This document shows positions 37,314 through 46,022 of a stretch of 57,425 nucleotides of DNA, piece after piece. The DNA lies in contig JAHJIQ010000027.1 in NCBI GenBank assembly GCA_018823285.1, forward strand, positions 1-57,425, read 5' to 3'. The number at the start of each line of letters is the position of its first letter. The stretch's first letter is position 1. The position numbers and the translations under genes were made by a program. The notes under the pieces were generated by a model. That model was not told the DNA's origin. It saw nothing but the letters and a program-made list of their open reading frames with translations, and did no database searches. The DNA comes from Pseudomonadota bacterium. GTDB taxonomy: Bacteria > Desulfobacterota > Desulfobulbia > Desulfobulbales > JAGXFP01.

Positions 37314-39328
37314 GATTCCTTTCCCTCTATCGGCAGGCGGATCGTGAAGCTTGTGCCCTGGCCGATCTCGCTTTCGACAACGATCTCGCCGTGGTGTTTG
37401 GTGATAATGTCATAGGCGATCGATAGGCCAAGTCCGGTTCCTTTGCCCACTTCCTTGGTGGTAAAAAAAGGTTCAAAGATCCGGGAGAGTTTTTCCGGCG
37501 GGATACCGCAGCCGGTGTCGGAGATTTCAATGATTATCCAGTCACCGACCGAGTGAGTCGCAATGGTGATTTCGCCCTGTTTTTCGATGGACTGGGCCGC
37601 GTTGACCAGAAGGTTTACGAATACCTGGCCCAACTGGCCCGGGTTGCACATAATCGGGGGAATTTCGCCGTATTCCTTGTTCACTGTGCATTTGTATTTG
37701 AGTTCATTCCAGACAATATTAAGGGTGGATTCCAGACACTGGTTGATATCAGCTTCCTTATGCTCTTCCTCGTCAATATGGGCAAAACTTTTGAGATTCT
37801 GGACGATCTGCTTGACCCGTTCACCCCCTTCGATGGATTCGGCGATCAGATTGTTAATGTCGCCGGTCACCGCCTCGATCTTCAAGGATTTGCGGAGTGT
37901 GTCGAGTTTTTCTGATTTTGCAGTTGCCTCTCTGGATGGGCCTGTCAGTTCGTTTAGCTTTTCCTGCTGGGCGGCCAGGAACTCAAGGAGCCGCGCCGAA
38001 TATTTATTTAAAGTATTCAGATTGCTGAGAATAAAACCCATGGGGTTGTTGATCTCGTGGGCAACGCCTGCGGCAAGCTGGCCGATGGAGGCCATTTTCT
38101 CCTGCTGCAGGATCTGCGACTGGGCCGCTTTCAATTGTTGGTGCTCGGAGAGGAGATTGTCGGCCAGCTGTTTTCGTTCTTCGACCTCCTGATCGAGAAG
38201 TTCCCGTGATGCAGTAACTTTCTGTAAATGGTCAAGCAGCCCGTTAAAGGCGGTGATCAGTTGTCCAAGCTCATCTTGGGTGGTCACCGGAATCCGATGG
38301 TCAAGCGAGCCGGTTTTGATGGTTTGTATGCCGTCGAGCAGTGTGGATAAGGGGCGGATCAGCAGACTGATAAAGACGCCGATGATAGTGATGGAGCAGA
38401 GGAGAATAGCAACGCTGCTGAAAGTCATTGTGGCATTCAGGCTACGGATGCCGGCAAAAGCTTCCTCGGCATCAATTTTTGCAACAAGCCCCCAGTTGCC
38501 GACCGGGAGAAAGCGGCAGGCCGCCAGGACTTCCACACCTCGATAGTCGGGTGCGGTGACAAATACATTTTCTCCGGCAAGTGCCCGCTGCATCGGTATT
38601 GCGACATGTTTGCTGTCTGCGGGGATTTGAAGCTCAAGAGGTTCGGTTTGTCGGTGGCGGGATGGTGAGATGAAAGAAAGGCTGTCTTCCTGTCGTACCG
38701 CGAGAAGGGTTTCTCCGCTTTCTCCCAGGCCGGTATAATCTCTGAGAATATCCAAGAGCGCCGTGGCTTTCACCTGGGCCACGAGAAAGCCGATGGTCTG
38801 GTTTTCGGTTTTGTTAAACGGGTTTGCCATGGGCGCGGCAATGGTATACATGAGCTGATGGTTTTTCAGGAAAAAATCGCCCAGGAAAAAATCATTCACT
38901 TTTTTCCCCTGGTGGATAACATTGGAAAAGTCAGCGTCTTTTGCATTGTTGTCGGTCGAGGTGATGACCCTGCCTGCAAGATCGGTGGTGTAGAGATGCT
39001 CCAGAATCTTCACCGACGGCAGGGCGTCACCCAGTATCTTTTTCATGTACGCCCGTTTGGCTTCACGTTCGGGAGATCCGGAGAGAAATTCCACCTGGCA
39101 TTGCCGCAGTTTTGTCCGGGACGCGACCAGTGCGATACAATCGCAGTCGTGCTCAATCCGGGAGGTGATCTGCTTCGCCTTGGAGGCGGCGAGGGCGCTT
39201 AATATGGAAAGATGCCTGCGATTAAATGGGGATTCGCAGGCCTTCAGGTGGAAATAATTGAGTGTTACAATGGAGACAATAAAGCAGAAAAAAATGAGAA
39301 AGAGGAGTTTGGTGCGAATGCTCATCAT
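37310..39328 (-). CDS. Membrane sensor histidine kinase, dCache-like-HAMP-HisKA-HATPase
   Basis: A 672-residue inner-membrane kinase and first gene of the sensory operon. TM1 (~5-25) and TM2 (~300-325) flank a large periplasmic Cache-type domain containing [25 protein letters not shown] and several cysteines (EHDCDCIAL). HAMP follows, then a long coiled coil, HisKA ([20 protein letters not shown]) and HATPase ([23 protein letters not shown]). The kinase core is of the NtrB/DctB-like subclass that keeps NNPMGFI. The ATG at 39328 has SD AAGGAATGG; the frame extends 19 codons upstream into the MITE-like element and is not used. Confidence 0.93.
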   Translation of the reverse strand: MMSIRTKLLFLIFFCFIVSIVTLNYFHLKACESPFNRRHLSILSALAASKAKQITSRIEHDCDCIALVASRTKLRQCQVEFLSGSPEREAKRAYMKKILGDALPSVKILEHLYTTDLAGRVITSTDNNAKDADFSNVIHQGKKVNDFFLGDFFLKNHQLMYTIAAPMANPFNKTENQTIGFLVAQVKATALLDILRDYTGLGESGETLLAVRQEDSLSFISPSRHRQTEPLELQIPADSKHVAIPMQRALAGENVFVTAPDYRGVEVLAACRFLPVGNWGLVAKIDAEEAFAGIRSLNATMTFSSVAILLCSITIIGVFISLLIRPLSTLLDGIQTIKTGSLDHRIPVTTQDELGQLITAFNGLLDHLQKVTASRELLDQEVEERKQLADNLLSEHQQLKAAQSQILQQEKMASIGQLAAGVAHEINNPMGFILSNLNTLNKYSARLLEFLAAQQEKLNELTGPSREATAKSEKLDTLRKSLKIEAVTGDINNLIAESIEGGERVKQIVQNLKSFAHIDEEEHKEADINQCLESTLNIVWNELKYKCTVNKEYGEIPPIMCNPGQLGQVFVNLLVNAAQSIEKQGEITIATHSVGDWIIIEISDTGCGIPPEKLSRIFEPFFTTKEVGKGTGLGLSIAYDIITKHHGEIVVESEIGQGTSFTIRLPIEGKES

Positions 39329-39375
39329 TGTCGACCATTCCTTGATAAGCGGAGTAAATGAATGCCGGGCAGGGA

Positions 39376-39537
39376 CTAGTGTCACGTCAACTCTGAACCG
39401 TCACATCTTTCTCGTCGTTTTTCGCGCCTCCTGCGTTACGTGTTGGGTTACATAGCGCTGCTAACCCAACACGTGCCTTGCCGGCACAAAAAATGCCTGA
39501 GAAATATTATGACATTTCATCCTTGACGTGACACTAG
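39376..39537. mobile_element. 162-bp palindromic MITE-like element
   Basis: Perfect 15-bp terminal inverted repeats (CTAGTGTCACGTCAA at 39376-39390 and its complement at 39523-39537) enclose a long imperfect palindrome. Its centre is CGTGTTGGGTTA ... TAACCCAACACG. The two halves remain alignable throughout (for example TTTCTC and CGTTTTTCGCGCC versus GCATTTTTTGTGCC). No coding capacity and no clear target duplication. It lies in the transcribed leader of the sensory operon. Confidence 0.75.
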
Positions 39538-39654
39538 GTTGTTAACCGTTTTTTTCCTGTGGGTATAATCGCAACGGTTTCATGTTGAAACTATGTCCTT
39601 TAGGCTTCGGGAATCTTTCATTTCGAGATTGGCGGAATATTCCCGATCACTTTC

Positions 39655-39684
39655 ATTAAATAATGAACGGTTTATTGTTGTCAA
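39655..39684 (-). promoter_or_regulatory. Sigma70-type promoter of the sensory operon
   Basis: On the minus strand TTGACA is followed after 18 bases by TTTAAT. Transcription would begin near 39648 and cross the whole palindromic element before the first start codon at 39328. Confidence 0.55.
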
Positions 39685-39704
39685 TTCGGGGTGAAAATAA
39701 TTAA

Positions 39705-39743
39705 GGGCCGATTCGGGAGGTGTCATTTCCCGATGTCGGCCCC
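39705..39743 (-). terminator. Terminator of the GT2/RACo transcript
   Basis: On the minus strand GGGCCGA-ATCGGGA pairs with TCCCGAAT-CGGCCC around AATGACACC, followed by TTAATTATTTT. Confidence 0.75.
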
Positions 39744-39809
39744 GCTGGTTGTTACTGAGGAGTATTTTTTAAGGATTACCGGATTTTCGTTTTCAGGCTT
39801 TGTTTCCTT

Positions 39810-40562
39810 TCAATTCGTTTCGGCAGGCAGGAAATATTTTTTCAGAAACAGCCTCAGGACATCTCCCCCATGCAGCTTGTTTCCGGAATCCATATTTTGC
39901 GGGCAACCGATTGATGCGGTCGCATCCGGAAAATGCCAGAGATGCCAGCCGTGTTTTTTCGCCCGGCGGCAGAGGTCGAGATCAAACATGGCGCAAGTAA
40001 ATCCCTCATCAAGGAGTCCGGTGTCGGTAAACACTTCACGCCGGACAATCATGGCTTTTGCGTTCAACCAGTCAACTTCGCGGGGAATATTGTCGAGATT
40101 GATCGGTTGTTGGCTCGGCATTCGGCAATTCAGGAGCATGGGCAACAGAGGAGGGAACTGTCCGGAAGAAGGGATTGCAGAACGATTTTCTGCAATGATC
40201 TTCGGGCCGCAAATTCCCGCATCGGGATTCATGTCCATAAAACGGATCAGCTTTTCAAAGCATGCCGGGTCAGGACGGATCTCCGTATCCCAGAGTGCGG
40301 CATACCTTCCATGGGCGAGTCTAAGACCGTTGTTCAGAGCGGTTGGGGTGGCGGCTGCACCATTATTATCAAAAAGGACAAGTTCCGGAAACCTTGCCGG
40401 GATTTCAGCCGGCCGGGTTGGTGCTGCCTGGTCGACGACGATGACCTGAAAGGCAAGGGAACCTTCAGTCTGATACACACACTTCAGGAAATCAACGCAG
40501 GAAGCGTCCCACTTTCTGACCGTGAGGCAGATATTCAGGTCATATTCAATGTCGAAAGCCAT
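39810..40562 (-). CDS. Family 2 glycosyltransferase
   Basis: A 250-residue GT-A fold protein without a membrane segment. Nucleotide-sugar-binding elements are FQVIVVDQAA, LNNGLRLAHGRYAALWDTEIRPDP (degenerate DxD), AGICGPKIIAENRSA, and the acceptor-side AKAMIVRREVFTDTGLLDEGF with FDLDLCRRAKKHGWHLW, matching rhamnosyltransferase-type GT2 enzymes. It begins 12 bases after the RACo-like stop with no strong SD. The TPR/OGT glycosyltransferase is also close, hinting at a surface-glycan or protein-glycosylation role. Confidence 0.85.
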   Translation of the reverse strand: MAFDIEYDLNICLTVRKWDASCVDFLKCVYQTEGSLAFQVIVVDQAAPTRPAEIPARFPELVLFDNNGAAATPTALNNGLRLAHGRYAALWDTEIRPDPACFEKLIRFMDMNPDAGICGPKIIAENRSAIPSSGQFPPLLPMLLNCRMPSQQPINLDNIPREVDWLNAKAMIVRREVFTDTGLLDEGFTCAMFDLDLCRRAKKHGWHLWHFPDATASIGCPQNMDSGNKLHGGDVLRLFLKKYFLPAETN

Positions 40563-40574
40563 CGCTGGGGCGGG

Positions 40575-42497
40575 TTAGCCTTTTCCTCCCGGCAGTTTGG
40601 TTTTCACCGTCGGGAACAGGGACATGTCGGTGTGGGGCAGAAACAGGGCCGCCATGTAGTGGCCCATGAACTGGGGGTTTTCACTGAGCTCCATGTTGGT
40701 GATCAGCTTGCTGACCTCGACCCTTTCCCGGAAACGTTTATGGTCGATCAGGCTGATCTGGCAGCCGGTGAGTGAGGCGTTGCCGAGATAGTAGAATTTC
40801 TCCCGCTCCACGTCGGGCAAGAGGCCGATGCAGATCGCCCGTTCGAGATCGATGTAGGCGCCGAAATTTCCGGCCAGGACCACCCGGTCGAGATCGGTGA
40901 AGGTCATCCCGACCGATTCGAGGAGGGTCAGGTAGCCGGCATACATGGCGCCCTTGGCCCGGATCAGGTTGTCGAGATCGACCTCGGTAATGACGATGTC
41001 TTCTCCGGTAAGGGAGTCTCCGGCCCAGGCGAGGACGTATTCCATGCCGTCGCCTCCCTTGCGGATCCGGGGGTGGTCGAGGGTGCGGTTGAATTTACCC
41101 TGCTGGTCGATGACCCCCGCTTCCAGCAGTTCGGAGACGATGCTGATCAGCCCGGAGCCACAGATCCCGCAGGGTTTGGAACGGTCGATGGTGATGATCA
41201 TCGGATCGAGGGTTTCCGGGTGGATGTGAAAATTTTCAATGGCCCCGGAGTTCGCCCGCATCCCGTGCTTGATCCCGCCGCCTTCAAAGGCCGGGCCTGC
41301 CGAGCAGGCCGCGCAGGCCATCCAGTCCTTGTTGCCGACCACGATCTCGCCGTTGGTGCCGATATCGATGAACAGGGTGTTCTCGCTGCTTTTATGCATC
41401 TGGCAGGCGTGGACCCCGGCCACGATATCGCCGCCCACATAGCTCGCGATGGAAGGATAGAGAAAGAGGCGCACCGAAGGATGGGCGTAAACCCCGAGGG
41501 CGGCGGCCCGGGTCAGGGGCATCTGGCTGCAGGTCGGCACATAGGGCGCCTCGCGCAGGAATTTCGGGTTGATCGCCAGCAGCAGCTGGCTCATCACGGT
41601 GTTTCCCGCGGCCATGATGTAGCTGATGTCGCTCGGGCTGATGATCGCCTGGCGGCAGACCGTTTCCACCACCCGGTTGATGGTCCGCACCACCTGTTCC
41701 TGGAGTGTTGCCAGACCGCCCGGCCTTTGCGAGTAGATGATCCGGGAGATGACATCCTCGCCGTAGCGGATCTGGTCGTTGTACGATGAGGCTTCGGCGA
41801 TGACCTGGCCGGTGGTGAGATTGATCAGCAGGCCGCAGACGGTGGTGGTGCCGATGTCTAAGGCGAGCCCGTACAGACGGCTGCTGGTGTCGCCCGGTTC
41901 CACGGCGATGATCCGGTCCGGCTCTTCCGCCCTCTTGCCCCGGAGAACGATGACCGTCACTTCCCAGTTGGCTTCCCGGAGAATGAAGGGCAGTTCCTGG
42001 AGGAGCTGCGGATGGTCGTAGGTTGGTTCGGCGCAGTCGTAGCACCCTTTGCGGATGGCCCTCAGCAGCCGTTGCAGATCGGGTGAGTTGTCATCCTGGG
42101 ACGGCGGGTCAAGTTTCAGGAACCGTTTTTCAACCGGCGGGTCAAGCTCCCATTTGCCCACCAGATCCGCCATGGAGCGGGCCGAGATCGCCCGGGTGGT
42201 CTTGGGCTTTCTCTGCAGGGCCTGGCCGCCCTTTTTGATCTCTTCCGGGACGGAAACCACCAGGTCACCTCTGACCGTGGTCTGGCAGGCGAGACGGAAT
42301 CCTTTGCTGTTCGGCGGCGGGCCTTCGACGCCGACCTCCCCTTTTTCGATTTTTATTTTGCACTTGCCGCAGACCCCGTCCCCGCCGCAATAGGCGTGGA
42401 TATAAACACCTGCGTTGGCGGCGGCGGCGAGGAGGTTTTCGCCCTCGGGAACTTCAATGGTGACATTGTCCGGCAGAAACTGGACTTTTCTGGTCAT
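40575..42497 (-). CDS. RACo-like corrinoid activation protein (2Fe-2S ferredoxin + ASKHA/DUF4445)
   Basis: Such proteins use ATP and a [2Fe-2S] cluster to re-reduce Co(II) corrinoid proteins that feed methyltransferases. Residues 1-90 are a ferredoxin with CGGDGVCGKCK and the last ligand in RLACQTT. Next comes a linker/middle domain and a large C-terminal ASKHA ATPase domain with LALDIGTTTVCGLLINL, NTLFIDIGTNGEIVVGN, CGICGSGLISIVSELL and VVLAGNFGAYIDL. I prefer ATG 42497 over TTG 42503, giving 641 residues. Its partner may be the methyltransferase at 26202, although the genes are 13 kb apart. Confidence 0.93.
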   Translation of the reverse strand: MTRKVQFLPDNVTIEVPEGENLLAAAANAGVYIHAYCGGDGVCGKCKIKIEKGEVGVEGPPPNSKGFRLACQTTVRGDLVVSVPEEIKKGGQALQRKPKTTRAISARSMADLVGKWELDPPVEKRFLKLDPPSQDDNSPDLQRLLRAIRKGCYDCAEPTYDHPQLLQELPFILREANWEVTVIVLRGKRAEEPDRIIAVEPGDTSSRLYGLALDIGTTTVCGLLINLTTGQVIAEASSYNDQIRYGEDVISRIIYSQRPGGLATLQEQVVRTINRVVETVCRQAIISPSDISYIMAAGNTVMSQLLLAINPKFLREAPYVPTCSQMPLTRAAALGVYAHPSVRLFLYPSIASYVGGDIVAGVHACQMHKSSENTLFIDIGTNGEIVVGNKDWMACAACSAGPAFEGGGIKHGMRANSGAIENFHIHPETLDPMIITIDRSKPCGICGSGLISIVSELLEAGVIDQQGKFNRTLDHPRIRKGGDGMEYVLAWAGDSLTGEDIVITEVDLDNLIRAKGAMYAGYLTLLESVGMTFTDLDRVVLAGNFGAYIDLERAICIGLLPDVEREKFYYLGNASLTGCQISLIDHKRFRERVEVSKLITNMELSENPQFMGHYMAALFLPHTDMSLFPTVKTKLPGGKG

Positions 42498-42680
42498 GCT
42501 CAAAACACCTCGATTATGTGTAAAATCCTGGATGCCGGATCAGGTCCGGCATGACATCATCAACAACCCGTCATTCCGGGCTAAAAGTCTTCGCGAGCTG
42601 CAGCGGGGGAGTTCATGAACGTTCATGCTGAGCTTGTCGAAGTGAGCTCCAACAATGGTTGTCGACTTTTTGTGAACGAA
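42498..42680. repeat. Repeat-bearing spacer
   Basis: Contains the palindrome ATGCCGGA-TCAGG-TCCGGCAT, a GTTCATGAACGTTCATG block and the third AGCTTGTCGAAG copy (42631-42642). It may hold the terminator of the OGT gene. No coding sequence. Confidence 0.6.
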
Positions 42681-44789
42681 TCAACAGTATTCCGCTACTG
42701 CTTTTCGGTAACACTCTTCGAGACTCTCGGTAAATCGCTGCCCGTCGAGAAGAGGTGACTGCTGCAGTTTTTCCCGCAGGCTATTCCGCAATTCCGCCAA
42801 CCGGGTTCTGTCTTCGGCAAGCGCGATGGCCAGAGTTTTATACTCCTGCGTTGATTCTGCAACCAATTTTTCAAGTCCGGCATGATGCATGATGCTGGCG
42901 CCGACCCTTCCGGCATGCCGCTCTCCGCGCAGAGTCACCACCGGAACCCCCATCCACAGCGCCTCAAAGGTGGTAGTGGTCCCGTTGTAGGGAAAGGGAT
43001 CAAGAGCGATGTCGATGTTCCGGTAGAGGCCAAGATGGTCGGCCTTGTCCGGCAGCATGCCGAGAAGCTCCAGGCGGTCTTCGGTGATTCCGGCCTCACC
43101 GAACAAGGCGAGGTAGCGTTTCCGTGACTTCCGGTCTCCGAGGGCCCTGCTTTTCAGAAGAAGCCGGGAGCCGGGCACGGCAAGGAGGATCTCCGCCCAG
43201 AGGCGGATGACCCGGTCGGTGACTTTCGCCAGGTTGTTGAAGGAGCCGAAGGTGATCCCGCCTTTCTCCAGGCAGGGCGCCGGGCTTACTTCCGGGGCCG
43301 CCGGGTCGGGCTGGTAACAGAGAAAACCCTGGGGCAGGCGGAGCAGCTTTTCGCTGTGGAACCTGTCGGCATCACCCGGAGGATCGGCAACACCGTCGGT
43401 CAGCCGATACTGAAGAGCTTTCATCCCGGTGGTGTTCGGATAGCCGAGCCAGGTGATCCGGACCGGGGCCGGTATTCCGGCAAAGACCAGCAGCCGGTTG
43501 TCCCGGGTGTGGCCGGCCAGGTCGACCAGAATGTCGATCCCGTCTTTTTTGATCAGTGAAACGACCGCCGGGTCGTTCATCCCGAAAATATCACGCCAGT
43601 GGTCGGCGGCGTCCCTGAGGCGGCTGGTGATCGCATCGGGTTTTTTTACATTGGCGTAGCAATACACTTCGAAATGTTCCCGATGGTGGGAGTGCAGGAC
43701 CGGGTCAATGAAATACGAGACCGAATGATCACAGAAGTCCGGAGAAACGTAGCCGATCTTCAACCGACGGCCGCCCGCGAAATGAGGGGCGGCGCCCTGC
43801 CCTGCAACAGTTGATTCCGGCGCGTAGAGCGCATCCCAGCGCAGCGATTCCGAATAGATTTCTTCCTGAGACACATCCTCCAGATAATTCAGGCTCGATA
43901 AAAGGTTCGAGTGGGTGCGGTGGTCGGGGGCAAGGGCAAGGGACTTACGATATCCGGCGACGGCTTCCGTCTCTCTCCCCATTTCATGGCAAATTGTCCC
44001 GAGATTCTTGTAGGCGGCGGGAAAATTGCTGTTCAGGTCGAGGGCTTTCAGGCAGCTTTTTTCGGCCTCTTCCAGGAGGCCACCATTTCTCAAGACATTT
44101 GCCAGGTTATTGTGCGCTACCGGATTGGCGCTGTTGATTCTGATGGAGCGATTGTAACAGCTGACCGCCTCCTCATAATTGCCGAGGTCGTCATAGATGG
44201 TTCCCAGATTGTCCAATGCCAGATAGTACTCGTTGTTGATCGAAAGGGCTTTTTTGAAGCAGGCGATTGATTCCTGGATCTTCCCGTCTGCATGAAAGGC
44301 ATTGCCGAGATTGAAATGCGCCTGATAGAAATCAGGGTCAAGGTGCAGTCCTTTTTTGTAGCAGTTGATGGCCGTGTCGATCTCGCCGCAATCTTTATGG
44401 GCATTGCCCATGACATTGAAAAGGAGCGGGCTCTCAATGCCGAGGGTAACAATTTTTTTGAAGCAGGGAATCGCTTCCCGGTTCCGACCCATCCGGGTGT
44501 AAGTGCATCCCAGGGCAAAAAGGGCCTCGGCGAAATTCGGTTTTGCAGCGAGCGCCCGGCTGAACAGCTCGATGGCCTCCTGGTCCTGCCCCTGGTCTCT
44601 CAGCAATTGACCCCGGACGAACAGGGCGGTCGGATTTTTGGGGTCCGCCTGCAGTTCCCGCAAAGAGGCGTTTGCCGCTTCCGCCGTTTTCCCGGCGCTG
44701 TAAAGCTGAAAAGACAGGGTGTTCACCGGCATGAAAGCCGTCTTCTGTCTTTGCTTGCGCAACTTCTTGGCGAGTTTGTTCGGTTTCAT
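42681..44789 (-). CDS. TPR protein with O-GlcNAc-transferase-type (SPINDLY/GT41) domain
   Basis: A 702-residue protein. Residues ~20-320 are about eight to nine TPRs (typical AHFNLGNAFHADGKIQESIA). Residues ~350-690 are the GT41 catalytic region: RLKIGYVSPDFCDHSVSYF, IDILVDLAGHTRDNRLLVFA, APVRITWLGYPNTTG, ITFGSFNNLAKVTD and TTTFEALWMGVPVVTLRGERHAGR. Such enzymes transfer sugars to Ser/Thr of proteins, often flagellins or adhesins in bacteria. The ATG at 44789 (MKPNKLAKK) is chosen after GAGGGTC; the frame extends 28 codons upstream without family sequence. Confidence 0.92.
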   Translation of the reverse strand: MKPNKLAKKLRKQRQKTAFMPVNTLSFQLYSAGKTAEAANASLRELQADPKNPTALFVRGQLLRDQGQDQEAIELFSRALAAKPNFAEALFALGCTYTRMGRNREAIPCFKKIVTLGIESPLLFNVMGNAHKDCGEIDTAINCYKKGLHLDPDFYQAHFNLGNAFHADGKIQESIACFKKALSINNEYYLALDNLGTIYDDLGNYEEAVSCYNRSIRINSANPVAHNNLANVLRNGGLLEEAEKSCLKALDLNSNFPAAYKNLGTICHEMGRETEAVAGYRKSLALAPDHRTHSNLLSSLNYLEDVSQEEIYSESLRWDALYAPESTVAGQGAAPHFAGGRRLKIGYVSPDFCDHSVSYFIDPVLHSHHREHFEVYCYANVKKPDAITSRLRDAADHWRDIFGMNDPAVVSLIKKDGIDILVDLAGHTRDNRLLVFAGIPAPVRITWLGYPNTTGMKALQYRLTDGVADPPGDADRFHSEKLLRLPQGFLCYQPDPAAPEVSPAPCLEKGGITFGSFNNLAKVTDRVIRLWAEILLAVPGSRLLLKSRALGDRKSRKRYLALFGEAGITEDRLELLGMLPDKADHLGLYRNIDIALDPFPYNGTTTTFEALWMGVPVVTLRGERHAGRVGASIMHHAGLEKLVAESTQEYKTLAIALAEDRTRLAELRNSLREKLQQSPLLDGQRFTESLEECYRKAVAEYC

Positions 44790-45127
44790 GACCCTCGAGG
44801 AAGGTGGAAAGGATATCCGGTAAATAAGTACAATGACAGGTCGGTTTTTACAGTTCCTGAAAACCGGAGACATTGTCTTGCAGAAAACGGACCTCGCAGG
44901 GTCTTTTTTCTTTCCTGCAAATACGTGCCAAACGCCGGTGGATTTAATACCACAGAAACAAGGTTACGAAAAGATTGAACTTCCCGGGCAAATGTGGAAA
45001 AACTTTTCGCGGGAATTACCTGTGTTAGTCGGCATAATCATTTTTTTGATGTATATCGATAAAAAGGGCTTCTTTTCCAGGCAATAAAAATAGTCAAAAA
45101 CGCAACTTAAATATTTGGGAGGTTTTA
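44790..45127. other. AT-rich intergenic region
   Basis: No gene is supported in this 338-base divergent spacer. Its base composition turns AT-rich, like the two genes that follow. GGGAGGTTTTA at its end is the SD of the PDZ gene. Confidence 0.6.
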
Positions 45128-46000
45128 ATGAATTCATCGGTCGCTTCAAGAAAGGTTTTTGGGGTTTTTGTCTGTTTTGTCTTTTTCCTTTTTTTTGCCG
45201 GTGGCTGTGCTGTTGTTCAGTTGCCCAAAGATTATGTTCGAGATATTGAATATGGGAAAATAGTAACCCCGGGAGTCGTCATTGAAGATGTGATGGGTGG
45301 ATTCAGGCTTGTCTCCGGCGAGGTATTTACACCACCCTTTCAAAGCACCAGCATGTGGTGGGCGCAGAAGGACGGCCGGGGTGTTCTCTACTGTGACTTC
45401 TGCAGTGGTAATGATTGGGCAAACAACGGCGCCAAAAAGACCATAGATTATTTTGATACGGCCGTCTCCAGAGGTGCCCGGAAAGTAATGGTCACCGTCC
45501 CTGGAGTTGAACAGAAACTCTTTGGAGTATTGTTTCTCGGAAAAGCCCATGTGAATGCTACCGGCCCGGCGTCGAGATCGTATCAGATCCAGATACCTGA
45601 CAGCTATATAAAGGCTGCCCTCGGCGGCAAGATAAGCGTTGTCTATGAGCCGATTAATTTCAGGACCAATTGGTATACCGGGTCGAATCCGGTCGACAGT
45701 AAAACCCATTCCTGGATTCTGTGGCTTTCAGACATGCCTTTTACGAAAAAAATCAGCTTTCAGGGAACGGGGTTTCACTTTAACAAAAAAACAGGACGGA
45801 TAGAAGGTGTGTATCCAGGTTCTCCCGCAGCGGATAACGGGCTTGCGGTTGGAGATTTTATTCTCAGTATTGATGGCGTTCCCTATGCTGACTACCGCAA
45901 CGGCAATGGTGGATCTTCGACCAGAACCGTTGTCATGACCAAGGCAAAAAGTGATGAAAGGAAAACGGTAACCATGCCTGTTGTGGAATTAAGTTATTAG
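45128..46000 (+). CDS. PDZ-domain lipoprotein of unknown function
   Basis: A 290-residue exported lipoprotein with signal peptide VCFVFFLFFAGGC as lipobox. The middle (~50-200) is beta-rich and unrecognised; it includes SMWWAQKDGRGVLYCDFCSG. The C-terminal ~80 residues form a PDZ domain (RIEGVYPGSPAADNGLAVGD, FILSIDGVPYADY) of the kind that binds peptide ends in periplasmic proteases or secretion proteins; no protease domain is attached. The next gene starts 22 bases later and is probably in the same operon. Codon use is more AT-rich than in neighbours, suggesting transfer. Confidence 0.7.
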   Translation: MNSSVASRKVFGVFVCFVFFLFFAGGCAVVQLPKDYVRDIEYGKIVTPGVVIEDVMGGFRLVSGEVFTPPFQSTSMWWAQKDGRGVLYCDFCSGNDWANNGAKKTIDYFDTAVSRGARKVMVTVPGVEQKLFGVLFLGKAHVNATGPASRSYQIQIPDSYIKAALGGKISVVYEPINFRTNWYTGSNPVDSKTHSWILWLSDMPFTKKISFQGTGFHFNKKTGRIEGVYPGSPAADNGLAVGDFILSIDGVPYADYRNGNGGSSTRTVVMTKAKSDERKTVTMPVVELSY

Positions 46001-46022
46001 CCAGTTGGCGGGGATGGGAATA

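Larger units (their letters stand above)
39329..39809. other. Intergenic region between the GT2 gene and the sensory operon
   Basis: These 480 bases hold the MITE-like element, the operon promoter candidate and the GT2 terminator. No gene is supported. Confidence 0.7.
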
